NCBI GenBank assembly: GCA_903908535.1
Contig: CAIVSE010000077.1
Span: 1 to 48,936, forward strand
Direction: 5' to 3'
Length of the DNA stretch: 48,936 nt
Source: Candidatus Doudnabacteria bacterium
Lineage (GTDB): Bacteria > Patescibacteriota > Doudnabacteria > UBA920
Below, piece after piece: positions 1 through 9,128 of the stretch. The notes beneath the pieces were generated by a model, which ran no database searches, had not been told where the DNA came from, and saw only the letters and a program-made list of their open reading frames with translations. Position numbers and translations under genes: made by a program. How positions within the stretch are numbered: position 1 is the stretch's first letter; every line of letters begins with the position of its first letter.

Positions 1-46
1 CCTACTGTTTACAAAACAGTTGCTCTACCAACTGAGCTACGCTGGC
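1..46 (-). tRNA. tRNA-Thr(TGT), truncated by window edge
   Basis: Reverse complement GCCAGCGTAGCTCAGTTGGTAGAGCAACTGTTTTGTAAACAGTAGG: acceptor 5' strand, D-arm and anticodon arm with TGT. Confidence 0.85.
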
Positions 47-59
47 AAGCGACGGCGGG

Positions 60-82
60 TCTACCAACTGAGCTACATCGGC
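60..82 (-). repeat. Truncated tRNA 5' fragment (acceptor strand plus D-arm) upstream of tRNA-Thr
   Basis: Reverse complement GCCGATGTAGCTCAGTTGGTAGA resembles the neighbouring tRNA 5' end, then diverges; no anticodon or T arm follows. Confidence 0.6.
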
Positions 83-171
83 ATTTACCGAACTTTGCTT
101 ATTTTAACATAGATATCAAAAAAAATCCAGCGGCTTGATTTTAGGCTGGATTTTGGCTAAAATTGTTTTAT

Positions 172-408
172 ATGATTATTACCAACGAACCAATTGTCCC
201 CGGCTCCCCGGTAAAATTTAAGGTTACCGGTTTTCCCGACGAAGACGCGGTTAAGGCTTCCGTGGAAAGGTTTTATGGCCTCAAGCCGGATGCCGACCGC
301 CAGTTTTTAATTTTTAATGCTTTTGATGAGCAAATTTTTGCAGGCAAAACCAGCGATGACGGACGGATTTTGTCGCTGGAGGCCACACATAAAATCAGCA
401 AACCTTAA
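172..408 (+). CDS. small hypothetical protein (start 163 or 172)
   Basis: Open frame MIITNEPIVPGSPVKFKVTGFPDEDAVK...; no family recognised. Confidence 0.55.
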   Translation: MIITNEPIVPGSPVKFKVTGFPDEDAVKASVERFYGLKPDADRQFLIFNAFDEQIFAGKTSDDGRILSLEATHKISKP

Positions 409-410
409 AT

Positions 411-1388
411 TTACCTGCCGATTCTTACGGTAAAGCTTCCCGGGCGCAACCCAAACAGCCTGAAAATTTGCATACCGTTACCGCCCGGTAAAGTAATTGT
501 GGGTATGGTCACGGAACTCGGCCTGGGCGAGGAGCCAAGGCCATTAACGCCGTGGCCATGGCGGTGGTAGCCGTTGTCCAATCCCGGAGTGCCCGTTGGG
601 GTTGATGTCTCGGCCGTACCGGTCCTGGTCACGCTAAAACTGGCGCCGTCGGGACCTAAAGACGAAGCATCGGCCAAATCCTGGTTATTGGAATTTAACA
701 TGCTCATAGCCTGGCCGCCGGCCTGGGCCGCGGTTAAGGTTTGGCCGTTTTCTATTGTGGTCGCATTGCTGAAATTAACCGCGCCAAAATTATCCAAAGG
801 GATAAAGCTATTGCCGGACATTGGCATTTCCTCTATCCATTCCGCGGATGACAGCGAAGAATTATATTGCGTGCTGGCCTGGTAGCTTTGGCCGGTGGTG
901 TTGTCCCGCAAACTAACCAGCCACTGGGCGGGACCTTGCTCGGTAATAGAGGCTATTATAGAATCCCCGGCATTAACAGTTAATGGCACGGGTTGGGAAC
1001 CCTGTGGCAGGGTTTCAAACCAGGCTTGATATTGGATATTGCCGTTTTGGTCTATAGTTTGTGTGCCGGCCTGGATTAAGTCCTGGGTGTTTATGCCGCC
1101 AATGCCCACCCAAGTGGCATCTGCCGAAGGGCTTGGGGAACTGCTAATTTGCGGAATGTTCCAGGTACCGCTAACCGAGGTAAAATTACTGCCGCTAGCG
1201 GTATAACCGGCCCAGTTGTAAGATTTATTGGCGCCGGCCGGCGAGTTTTGCGCCGGTTGCTGGCCGTATTCGCTATAACCGGGTGTGCCCGGCATTTGGA
1301 TGGCCAAAGCCGGCACGGCGGCTAGCATTAGTCCGCCGGAAATCGCCATGGCCAAAAGGGATTTTAAAAAACTTTTTATTGTTTGCAT
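411..1388 (-). CDS. secreted G1-family (eqolisin / Peptidase_A4-like) glutamic endopeptidase
   Basis: Signal peptide, then NWAGY...VSGTWNIP...ATWVGIGG...DLIQAGTQ...YQAWFETLP...SAEWIEEMP, the eqolisin pattern with candidate catalytic Gln and Glu. Confidence 0.8.
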   Translation of the reverse strand: MQTIKSFLKSLLAMAISGGLMLAAVPALAIQMPGTPGYSEYGQQPAQNSPAGANKSYNWAGYTASGSNFTSVSGTWNIPQISSSPSPSADATWVGIGGINTQDLIQAGTQTIDQNGNIQYQAWFETLPQGSQPVPLTVNAGDSIIASITEQGPAQWLVSLRDNTTGQSYQASTQYNSSLSSAEWIEEMPMSGNSFIPLDNFGAVNFSNATTIENGQTLTAAQAGGQAMSMLNSNNQDLADASSLGPDGASFSVTRTGTAETSTPTGTPGLDNGYHRHGHGVNGLGSSPRPSSVTIPTITLPGGNGMQIFRLFGLRPGSFTVRIGR

Positions 1389-1451
1389 AATTTGTGTCCT
1401 TGGTTAAGACTGCTACTTTATAATACATTTTCCGGCCTCAAAACTTACAGG

Positions 1452-1479
1452 TTGACAAATTGATTTTTTGGCTTAAACT
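1452..1479 (+). promoter_or_regulatory. putative sigma70-type promoter for the 1498 small ORF
   Basis: TTGACA at 1452-1457, 16 nt spacer, TAAACT at 1474-1479. Confidence 0.45.
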
Positions 1480-1497
1480 TATGGCAAGGAGGAATTC

Positions 1498-1677
1498 GTG
1501 CGGAAACTTTTTTTCTTTTGGCCGTACGCGGTGGTGTTTTGCTATGCCATGGTCTTCTTGACTATGAAGCCCCCGGTAAAGCCGGTAAATGTCCCAGGCG
1601 ACCGACCCAGTAAAGTCGGAATCCACAAGCTGTTCCAGCGCCCGTTCCAGCCTTCGCCGGAACGGAAAAAGTATTAG
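1498..1677 (+). CDS. 59-aa GTG-start small membrane protein, absent from the ORF track
   Basis: AAGGAGG SD 5 nt before GTG; VRKLFFFWPYAVVFCYAMVFLTMKPPVKPVNVPGDRPSKVGIHKLFQRPFQPSPERKKY; promoter upstream and terminator downstream. Confidence 0.6.
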   Translation: MRKLFFFWPYAVVFCYAMVFLTMKPPVKPVNVPGDRPSKVGIHKLFQRPFQPSPERKKY

Positions 1678-1715
1678 TTTGTTTACGGTTATTCCAGCTC
1701 GCCTGGCATAATCGG

Positions 1716-1741
1716 CCGCGGTTGCTAACCGCGGTTTTTTT
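1716..1741 (+). terminator. intrinsic terminator
   Basis: CCGCGGTTGCTAACCGCGG followed by seven T. Confidence 0.8.
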
Positions 1742-1839
1742 GTTGCAGGGACTATTTAAAAATTAAAACCCCACGACCCGAAGGTGTGAGGTTGCTTGTA
1801 ATTTTCAACAAGCTAAGGTAGTACTTTAAAACTGAAAAG

Positions 1840-3408
1840 TCAGCTGACTTTTGCCCGCAACTCGACGAAGTTGACCTTGCGGTTGATCTCCTCATCGTGA
1901 GAGGACAAAGTCAGGTTACCCGGGAGAGGGAAAAGGTCGTTTTCCAGGACGTCGCCGAAATATTTGCGGCGATACGGCAGGAACTCGCGGAAGTTGTCGC
2001 GGTTGCGGATGATTACGCCGCCGGACATAGGGTGGCGGTGTAACGCGCCGCTAGCCCAGTGGAATATCCCTGAGCCAACGGTGCCAAGCGTGTCGGTGAT
2101 GGGTGTTGGGGAGTTTCTGTCCCGTTGCCATGCGTGGTGCGCAATCTGACCTAGTCGATAAAAGTCTCGGTAGCACCAATAAAGTAAACGCTCAAGTTCA
2201 CCCGGTTTGAAGTTAGGGTGCGCCCAAACACGATGTGTTGTGTCGTAACGGTCAAGGTTTTTTTCCTCCAGCAAACCTTGAGCCATAAACTCGCCGTATT
2301 GCTCGGTGCCAGGAATCGGCGTGAGTACATAAAACGAAGCGGAATTCGGGCCGACAGAGCGTAAGACCTTCATGTGTTCCTTAATGCTCTGTTCGTCCTG
2401 ATCGGGAAAGCCGATGATGTTGGAGAAATGGGATGTAATTCCAAACTCCCGACAAAGCTCGACTATCCGAATGTAGGTGTCCGGCCGATTCTGACCCTTG
2501 TGTACGCCTTTGAGGTCGCGTTTATTAAAGCTCTCGACGCCGACAAAGATGTGATAACAGCCCGCCTTAGCCATGAGCTGTAACAGTTCGGGTTGACGTT
2601 CAATCTGTGTGTCGGTTTGGCACAAGAACTTCATGCCGATTTTGTCGTCGATCATGGCTTGCATGAGTTCCGGAGCTTCGGCGTACTTATTGAGGTTATC
2701 CGAGGTGAACATCACGAGCCGAACGCCGGCTTGTTTTGCTAACCTTAGCGTTTTCAGCGTTGTTTCAATCGGTTGACTGCGAACCCGCCGTCCCGCAATC
2801 TTGATGACGGAACAGAAGTTGCACAGAAACGGGCAACCACGCGCCGGGTAAATACCCATCATCGGAAAGACATACCGTCCCAGTTCGTGTTGTGTGGGCG
2901 GAATAATGACCGGTGCTTCCACTTCCGTGGCCCAGCGCCGATCTCCCCCATATACCGGTTTGAGTTCACCAACAACAGCGTCAGTGAGAATTTCACTGAT
3001 GATCATCTCTGCCTCGGAAAGGGCAAAACTGATGCCGCGATTTTGGAGCATCGTGGTGTCGCAGGTCATGGGATGAGGTCCGCCTACAATCGCAAGACAT
3101 CCGTGGTCGACTGCGTATGCGGCTAAATCCTGCGCTCGTTGGAACTGATGGCTTTGAACGCCGACGAACATGGCCAGCGTGGTTACGCCTTTTTCTGCAT
3201 GCAGGCGATTTTGGTATTCACTTGGAACATAGACGGCTTCGTCGTAATACTCGGTTTCAACCGTCCGGCCATTCAGCCGAGGCGGAATCATACTGAGTAT
3301 AAAGCGGCCGGTGCTGTTCGGAAGAAACCCCCACCTGAAACGGGCAACGTACCCGTCCGGGTTATACTTCGAGGGTTTGATAATTACTACTCTCAAAGTC
3401 TTGTTCAT
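1840..3408 (-). CDS. cobalamin-binding-type radical SAM protein
   Basis: CxxxCxxC motif in PARGCPFLCNFCSV; N-terminal B12-binding-like region VGGPHPM; GVESFNKRDLKGVHKGQN; SD GAGGAACGAATG. Confidence 0.85.
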   Translation of the reverse strand: MNKTLRVVIIKPSKYNPDGYVARFRWGFLPNSTGRFILSMIPPRLNGRTVETEYYDEAVYVPSEYQNRLHAEKGVTTLAMFVGVQSHQFQRAQDLAAYAVDHGCLAIVGGPHPMTCDTTMLQNRGISFALSEAEMIISEILTDAVVGELKPVYGGDRRWATEVEAPVIIPPTQHELGRYVFPMMGIYPARGCPFLCNFCSVIKIAGRRVRSQPIETTLKTLRLAKQAGVRLVMFTSDNLNKYAEAPELMQAMIDDKIGMKFLCQTDTQIERQPELLQLMAKAGCYHIFVGVESFNKRDLKGVHKGQNRPDTYIRIVELCREFGITSHFSNIIGFPDQDEQSIKEHMKVLRSVGPNSASFYVLTPIPGTEQYGEFMAQGLLEEKNLDRYDTTHRVWAHPNFKPGELERLLYWCYRDFYRLGQIAHHAWQRDRNSPTPITDTLGTVGSGIFHWASGALHRHPMSGGVIIRNRDNFREFLPYRRKYFGDVLENDLFPLPGNLTLSSHDEEINRKVNFVELRAKVS

Positions 3409-3554
3409 TCGTTCCTCCTCGGAAGAATGAAATTATTATCTCACTTTTTATAGCTTAAGTCAATGCTCGGTTTACTGCCAAAAATTTGTTTAACTTTATC
3501 CCCCATTAATTTTAGCGGCGTGCCATGAACCTGAGCGGAGCGAATGGTTCATGG

Positions 3555-3639
3555 TGGGCAGGATAGGATTCGAACCTATGAAGGCATAAAGCCAACTGAT
3601 TTACAGTCAGTCGCGTTTGACCGCTTCGCTACCTGCCCA
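3555..3639 (-). tRNA. tRNA-Tyr(GTA)
   Basis: 85-nt cloverleaf with long variable arm; anticodon arm ACTGACTGTAAATCAGT; T-loop GGTTCGAATCC. Confidence 0.9.
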
Positions 3640-3698
3640 TATTAAATTCTTAAGTAATTATACAGGAATTACCAAAAAAATCAATCGTTTTTATAATA

Positions 3699-4166
3699 CT
3701 AATTTAACCGCCAAATGCTAAAGTTCAGGTAAGCTGCAAAGGTTACCCAAATAATATATGGAACCATCAACCAGGCGGCAGCCGGTGAAATTTTGGAGAA
3801 TTCGAAAATTGTCAAAATAATAGACAGCCAAAGGAAAATAATTTCCGCAAAAGCCGCGGCCGGATTGTGCCAGCCAAAAAAGATGGCTGACCACAGGACA
3901 TTTAAAACTAACTGGATAAGAAATACTATGAGGGCAATGACAACGCCTGGGCTGGCTATTCCCCGTTGCCAGACCAGCCAGGCCGCAACGGCCATCAATA
4001 AATATAAAATGGTCCAGACCGGCGCGAATACCCAATTGGGTGGGTTTAGCCTTGGGCGGTTTAAAGTTTTATACCAGCCGCGGATATTTCTAGCGGTAAA
4101 AATGGAGCCCAAAGCTCCCGCGCCTTCGGTTATAACAATAGCCAATACCAATTGTAAAATATTCAT
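3699..4166 (-). CDS. TspO/MBR family protein
   Basis: GWYKTLNRPRLNPPNWVFAPVWTILYLLMAVAAWLVW signature, five hydrophobic segments. Confidence 0.9.
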   Translation of the reverse strand: MNILQLVLAIVITEGAGALGSIFTARNIRGWYKTLNRPRLNPPNWVFAPVWTILYLLMAVAAWLVWQRGIASPGVVIALIVFLIQLVLNVLWSAIFFGWHNPAAAFAEIIFLWLSIILTIFEFSKISPAAAWLMVPYIIWVTFAAYLNFSIWRLN

Positions 4167-4253
4167 TTTTTTGTTTTTAATTTTCCCATTTTAACTATAG
4201 CACTTTTGGTTTTATTTACAACAAAAAACCCTAACATAAGTTAAGGTTGTTTG

Positions 4254-4298
4254 TGGAGCCCAAGTGCGGAATTGAACCGCAGACCTGCTCCTTACCAT
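4254..4298 (-). tRNA. 3' half of the disrupted host tRNA-Thr(GGT), from anticodon loop to encoded CCA (attR)
   Basis: Reverse complement ATGGTAA GGAGC AGGTC TGCGG TTCAATT CCGCA CTTGGGC T CCA; completes the 5' half at 17880-17917. Confidence 0.9.
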
Positions 4299-4487
4299 CA
4301 ATAACCCCGAAGCAATTTTTGCACTTTGTGCAATAATTACAGGGAGAAAATGATTTTTTAGTTCACAAATATATACCGTTGCTAGGGCCTATTTATAACC
4401 AGTTATATTATAGACAAAGGAGTCTAAAAAAGCACTGCAACAACATATTTAATTTTTAAATGGGCTTACGGCTTAATTTTACATAAT

Positions 4488-5429
4488 TTACTTGAATAAT
4501 GCAACCCGCAGAGCGTTAAGGCCAGACTGCAAATTAGTGTCTGGCAACCATCGCAAATACACATTTATTGTTGTCCGTACGTCTTTGTGCCCCATCATAG
4601 ATGATAACCGCAGCAAGTCTTTTGTGGCCACGTAAAAATTTACGGCAAAGGTGTGGCGAAACCTATGAAGATGGCATTTTAGTCCCGTCGCTTCTTCCAG
4701 TTTTTTTATGAAGTGTTTGCCCCCGTGTTCCGTAAAGTTCCTATCTTCGGAGCTGGAGACCCATAAGTATGGAGTGGTTAGGGTTTTGCGGGCTTCCAGG
4801 TAAGTTCCCAGGTGGCTCATTAAATTTTCTTCAATTGGGACATAGTGGGTAATACGGGACTTTGAGATTTCCGCCCGCACGGTTAAAATTTTATTTTTTA
4901 AATCAAGGTCATCCAGCCGTAAACCGAATAATTCTTCTTTACGAACCCCAGTCATGCTTAGGAAATAAATCATGGTGTTATTTCGGATTCGCTGCAAAAG
5001 ATTCTCCCAAACAATATTGCGGCCCACGGCTAGGCAAATTTTGTCAAACTCCTCCAGTGTGAAAGCCCTTCTATCCGTGTACGAAACTTCTGGGTGCGGA
5101 ATTTTGTCAAAAGGGTTAGCGGTTATATGTCCTCCAATAACCAGCCAATTAAAGAATGAGCTTAACTTCCCCCTTATTGTGGATATGCTTGAATTTTTTA
5201 ATTTGCGGACTATCAGATGTTTGCCGACCTTCCTTTCCCGTGAGTTTAAGTAAGCAAAAAGATTTACCATTAGTTCGGGATTTAAATCTGCGGCCTGAAT
5301 GTCTGGCTTAAATTCAGTCAACAAGCCAAAATTATCCCGATAATTTTTTACGGTTTTTGGGGACTTCCCTTCCAAGTTTTCCGCCTGATTTACAAAATCT
5401 TCAAATAATTGTTTTAAGTTTTTTTCCAT
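4488..5429 (-). CDS. tyrosine recombinase/integrase adjacent to attR
   Basis: SAM-like N-terminal; catalytic pattern TGVRKEEL...HLHRFRHTFAVNFY...LSSMMGHKDVRTTINVYL. Confidence 0.92.
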   Translation of the reverse strand: MEKNLKQLFEDFVNQAENLEGKSPKTVKNYRDNFGLLTEFKPDIQAADLNPELMVNLFAYLNSRERKVGKHLIVRKLKNSSISTIRGKLSSFFNWLVIGGHITANPFDKIPHPEVSYTDRRAFTLEEFDKICLAVGRNIVWENLLQRIRNNTMIYFLSMTGVRKEELFGLRLDDLDLKNKILTVRAEISKSRITHYVPIEENLMSHLGTYLEARKTLTTPYLWVSSSEDRNFTEHGGKHFIKKLEEATGLKCHLHRFRHTFAVNFYVATKDLLRLSSMMGHKDVRTTINVYLRWLPDTNLQSGLNALRVALFK

Positions 5430-5595
5430 TGGGAACAGGTCTTTCTTCCAGGTTCTCCAGGCCTTTTTCTACGAATTTATTTATCAGGTCTAGGACTTTC
5501 GCCTGCTCATAGGCAGCTAAAATTTTTACACGCTTGTGTAATTTAGCATCCAGCCTAACCTGTTTTGTGGGGTCGCTTCGTAATTTTGTTGACAT
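5401..5595 (-). CDS. small ribbon-helix-helix-like protein (possible excisionase/regulator)
   Basis: KQVRLDAKLHKRVKILAAYEQAKVLDLINKFVEKGLENL; overlaps the integrase start. Confidence 0.6.
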   Translation of the reverse strand: MSTKLRSDPTKQVRLDAKLHKRVKILAAYEQAKVLDLINKFVEKGLENLEERPVPNGKKLKTII

Positions 5596-5924
5596 AAGAG
5601 TTTATAACCGCTTCTATTTCCTTTCATCCCCTCCTTCGGCTCATGGAAAGCCTGCTTCTACAATCAGTCAGCATGTCCTTTACAAAACGTTTGGCAAATA
5701 AAACGGGAAAAATAGGATTTGCCACGGCTTTTGGTTATTCACGCTGAATTTTTGTCTGACTAAAAGCGGACTAAAATTACTATTGCCGAACGGGTGAAAG
5801 TCCCCCGTTGTCAAGCGGTCAGACAGAGCGGGGACAATTATCCATTCGCCAATAGTTTGCGGCTGGTTTTTTTCGGGAGACTAACCGACGACTCCCTTCC
5901 ATGAGGTTGTTGCTTGGGAAAATC

Positions 5925-6251
5925 CAAACAAAAAAACCTAAAAACTACCCATATTCTAATTTTTAGAATACAAATAATTTTTAGGTTTCTCGGCGTTCAA
6001 CTGGCCGCCCTAAAATTTTTACGCTATACACCATTGCAGCCTGTCTGCTCGGATGTTTGACGCCGTTTAGCTTCAATGATTAAAGCTCGCGGTGGAAGGT
6101 TATAGTGTCTCCACTTGGACTGTTTTTAGTCCGTCACCCGCTTTTGTGGCAGGTGTTTACCTAAAGGCTCCGATTATTCCAGGGACGAGCCTAAAAGGGT
6201 TCCAAATATCGTAAAACTTATGAAATTTTAAAAAATCTTCTACTAATAACT
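5925..6251 (-). ncRNA. stand-alone structured ncRNA of ~325 nt, unknown class
   Basis: Promoter TTGACA-17 nt-TAAAAT (minus strand, 6258-6286); serial stems AGGCTC/GAGCCT, CACCTGC/GCGGGTG, GGACT/AGTCC, GTGGA/TCCAC, AGCTTTAA/TTGAAGCT, GGCGT/ACGCC; terminator AACCTAAAAA...TTTTTAGGTTTTTTT; no convincing ORF. Confidence 0.7.
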
Positions 6252-6311
6252 AAGGGTATTTTAAACCGAAGCCGAAAAACTGTCAAGAACAAATTACCAG
6301 TTTTCGTGGTA

Positions 6312-6340
6312 TTGCCAAAATAAGCTAAAAGAGTTAATAT
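6312..6340 (+). promoter_or_regulatory. putative promoter for the secreted-protein/SIR2 gene cluster, divergent from the ncRNA promoter
   Basis: TTGCCA-17 nt-TAATAT. Confidence 0.55.
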
Positions 6341-6400
6341 TAAAGCACAATTTAATCAGTTTGCCTAACCCCACAGCGGTGCTATGGGCATGGCAAAAAC

Positions 6401-6503
6401 CCACTCTCATGCAGCGACGGTCGTCTGTCTTGCTTTAGCCATGAGAGTGGTCTCTGCCCGAAAGGGCAGATGGAGCAAGCGGGCGGCCTTTTTTGATGCC
6501 CGC
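6401..6503 (+). promoter_or_regulatory. structured 5' leader of the 6517 gene
   Basis: CCACTCTCATG/CATGAGAGTGG, TCTGCCC-GAAA-GGGCAGA and GCGGGC/GCCCGC inverted repeats with an internal T-run, immediately before ATG 6517. Confidence 0.55.
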
Positions 6504-6516
6504 AGAAAGACTATTT

Positions 6517-7890
6517 ATGAAAAAACTTCTATTGACGATTTTAGTAACAATTTTACTGGCTCCTACTTTGGCTTCGGCTGATGATTTTGAAGGCTTAAGT
6601 TCTTTGGGCAGCCAAACAACCACAACGACTCCAAGTCCTATATCTTTTTACTATGGGGATAACAACCCTTCAACAAATATTACGTTTAAAACCAACTGTA
6701 AAAAATTACCGTCGGTGTCAATTGCTGGATTGCCGGCAGGTGCTTTCACTCCTTCTGTTAGCACTAACCCACGTTCACTCGGTTCCTCCGTTTTGTTTGT
6801 AACAGTTTCATTCGGCGGCGCGTTACTTGAAGAGGGGCAATTTTCAATAAGCATAACCCTAACAGATGCCTGTAATCCAAATTTAACACAAACCACTTTA
6901 TACAATGTAAAAGTTTCAAGCACCTTTGATGTAACAAGTAATTACGTTTTGCCATCTGGATATACCGGCCTTGCCTATAACGCGGCCATCAATTTCCAGT
7001 ATAAAGGAATATATACCCCCTCCGTAAGTTTTACTGGATTACCTGCGGGGATGACTCTTAGCAAGGTGGTGCAAAATTCCCCCAATACCTCCGGCATTAT
7101 TCCCGTGCAGTCTTACTCTGTGATTTTAAGCGGCACCCCAACACAGTCTGGTTTCTTTAACCCACAACTATTTATAACTGACCCGACAACTGATAACACG
7201 GACACATATTCTGACAATTTGTCGCTTACAATTATCCAAAGCTCTAATGCTCCCACAATCCAGGCTTCCACCACTCCAGTCACTAGCAGCCAGCCTGGAA
7301 ATATAACCGACCTGGCAGGGACAAATATAAGCTCTAATGGCACGGTATATATGATTACCGCCAGCGGCCAAAAACGGCCGTATACTTCCGCTGGAGCCTT
7401 CCTGTCTTATGGTTTTAATTCCTGGGCTGACGTTGTTACAGCCAGCTCGGCCGATTTAGCTTTACCAACTGGAAATTTTATTCCACCACGGGACGGGAAG
7501 ATTATCTGTTCCAACAAGGGAAGTGATACGGGCACTTGTTATTTAATTACCAACAGCGAAAAGGCCGCCTTTACCAGTTCGGCGGTATTCACAGGTTTAG
7601 GGTTTAGTTTTTCTAATTCTTTGAGCGGTGACGTTTCTTTCCTAAATTCTGCTCCCAATATAAATTCTGTAACTCAAACTCACCCAGAAGGGGTTTTGTT
7701 AAACAAAGGCGGGACGATTTACCTTGTCGGCAACAATGGCTTGCTGGGAGTTCCCGATGTAAACACTTTGACCTCTTGGGGTTACACTTCCAGCGATTCA
7801 GTGCTTGCTAATTCGGCCGACAATGCTTTGCCGCAAATAGGCGTTATGCCCGCTCATACCGCTGGGGCTTTAAATCCTTTTGGAAACTGA
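6517..7890 (+). CDS. secreted surface protein with putative Ig-like domains and a conserved C-terminal repeat domain
   Basis: Signal peptide MKKLLLTILVTILLAPTLASA; LPSGYTGLAYNAAINF-type Ig-like repeats; C-terminal ASGQKRPYTSAGAFLSYGFNSW shared with the 11823 ORF. Confidence 0.8.
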   Translation: MKKLLLTILVTILLAPTLASADDFEGLSSLGSQTTTTTPSPISFYYGDNNPSTNITFKTNCKKLPSVSIAGLPAGAFTPSVSTNPRSLGSSVLFVTVSFGGALLEEGQFSISITLTDACNPNLTQTTLYNVKVSSTFDVTSNYVLPSGYTGLAYNAAINFQYKGIYTPSVSFTGLPAGMTLSKVVQNSPNTSGIIPVQSYSVILSGTPTQSGFFNPQLFITDPTTDNTDTYSDNLSLTIIQSSNAPTIQASTTPVTSSQPGNITDLAGTNISSNGTVYMITASGQKRPYTSAGAFLSYGFNSWADVVTASSADLALPTGNFIPPRDGKIICSNKGSDTGTCYLITNSEKAAFTSSAVFTGLGFSFSNSLSGDVSFLNSAPNINSVTQTHPEGVLLNKGGTIYLVGNNGLLGVPDVNTLTSWGYTSSDSVLANSADNALPQIGVMPAHTAGALNPFGN

Positions 7891-7905
7891 TATCAAAAAT
7901 ATTTT

Positions 7906-9036
7906 ATGAACTTCCAGGAATTACAATCAAAGTGGTGGTATAGACTTCTAAAGATTATTTTTGCCTTGGCTTTTGTGGTCGGTGTGATTTTTGCATTTGT
8001 CGCCATTAGCCAGTATTTACCATCTAAAAGCACTCCTGCCGCAAAATCTATATTGAACTTCCAACAATTTTCACAATTACACGACGATGGGTTAAGTGTT
8101 CAACAGATTGTAGATTTTAACCACGTTCTCTATCCCTCATCTTCCAGCACTCCTTCCCAGTCCTCGGTAAAGACACCTTCTTGGCTGACTTACTTTGAAA
8201 TTTTAATTGGAGCTATACTGGTTGAAATAATATTTTTTTGGCTGATTCGTGGAGCGTTTTTGTATATTTTTGTTGGAAAAAAAACTTTAGCCACCAATGG
8301 CGCACTTTTTGGCGCAAAAAAAGCGACTAAAGTAGTTTTGGTGTTGGTTGGTGTTGCGCTGCTTGTTTTTGTAATTGTACGTATTTATTCCACAGTAAAA
8401 AATTACGGAGTAGTAAGTAATCCCGTTATGCCGCCTTCCCTTCAAATGCCAGTTACTGTTTTACCGACTAACGACGCTATTAACGGAAGCGGGACTTACT
8501 CCGATAAATACCCTCTAACATTTTCCGTAACGGGGAATAGCCAACTTACGAGTGAATTGGCCGCTTACGGGGTAATATATAAGGTCTGGCTGGGACTAAC
8601 AGGCTGGACTGGTTCGGGCAGTATCGGGGTAGACGGTAGTAGTGTTGTAAGTTTACATCCTGTTGGCGGGGGTGCCGATTATGGAGAGAGGGTTTCCTAT
8701 TCTGAAATACCCGCCTGCGCTGGATGTATGGAAGAAAACGCCGCACCTTACTTTTCAAGTGCAATGCAGACATACCAAGAATACGATGAAAAAAGTTTTG
8801 GTGTTCCTATAACCGTACCGCAAGGGCTAGAAGTTACGCCTATTTCATCCACGTTAGTAACTTACACATTGCCCGACGCTGACGGTCTGTCAACGCTCGG
8901 CGTGGTCTATTACCTTCCTGGTAGCCAAACAGTCAATGCTTATTACACAGATGCTGAATTTGTTTTGCCTGTGGGAGATACGGATTTATTAAACTTTTTG
9001 GCGCAGAATTTTATTCAGCAGGAAGGGTTAAAATAA
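7906..9036 (+). CDS. hypothetical membrane protein
   Basis: Open frame with three hydrophobic segments (approximately aa 15-35, 95-115 and 140-165). Confidence 0.7.
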   Translation: MNFQELQSKWWYRLLKIIFALAFVVGVIFAFVAISQYLPSKSTPAAKSILNFQQFSQLHDDGLSVQQIVDFNHVLYPSSSSTPSQSSVKTPSWLTYFEILIGAILVEIIFFWLIRGAFLYIFVGKKTLATNGALFGAKKATKVVLVLVGVALLVFVIVRIYSTVKNYGVVSNPVMPPSLQMPVTVLPTNDAINGSGTYSDKYPLTFSVTGNSQLTSELAAYGVIYKVWLGLTGWTGSGSIGVDGSSVVSLHPVGGGADYGERVSYSEIPACAGCMEENAAPYFSSAMQTYQEYDEKSFGVPITVPQGLEVTPISSTLVTYTLPDADGLSTLGVVYYLPGSQTVNAYYTDAEFVLPVGDTDLLNFLAQNFIQQEGLK

Positions 9037-9128
9037 AGTTATTGCGCCAACCTGGTTGGCAGGCCCAAGGCGTCCGGCTCGTGCTTTGACTATAACCCGA
9101 CGATGGGCGGTAGTTAAATTATAATTTT

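Noticed and set aside
574-885. Antisense ORFs overlapping confident genes (many in the track)
   Set aside because: Lie opposite well-supported genes and lack RBS or recognisable domains.
1438-1626. Minus-strand 62-aa ORF
   Set aside because: Antisense to a better-supported plus-strand small gene with SD, promoter and terminator.
5760-5925. Group II intron (GGGTGAAAGTCCC motif on plus strand)
   Set aside because: No recognisable domain V, no reverse transcriptase and no GUGYG/AY boundaries.
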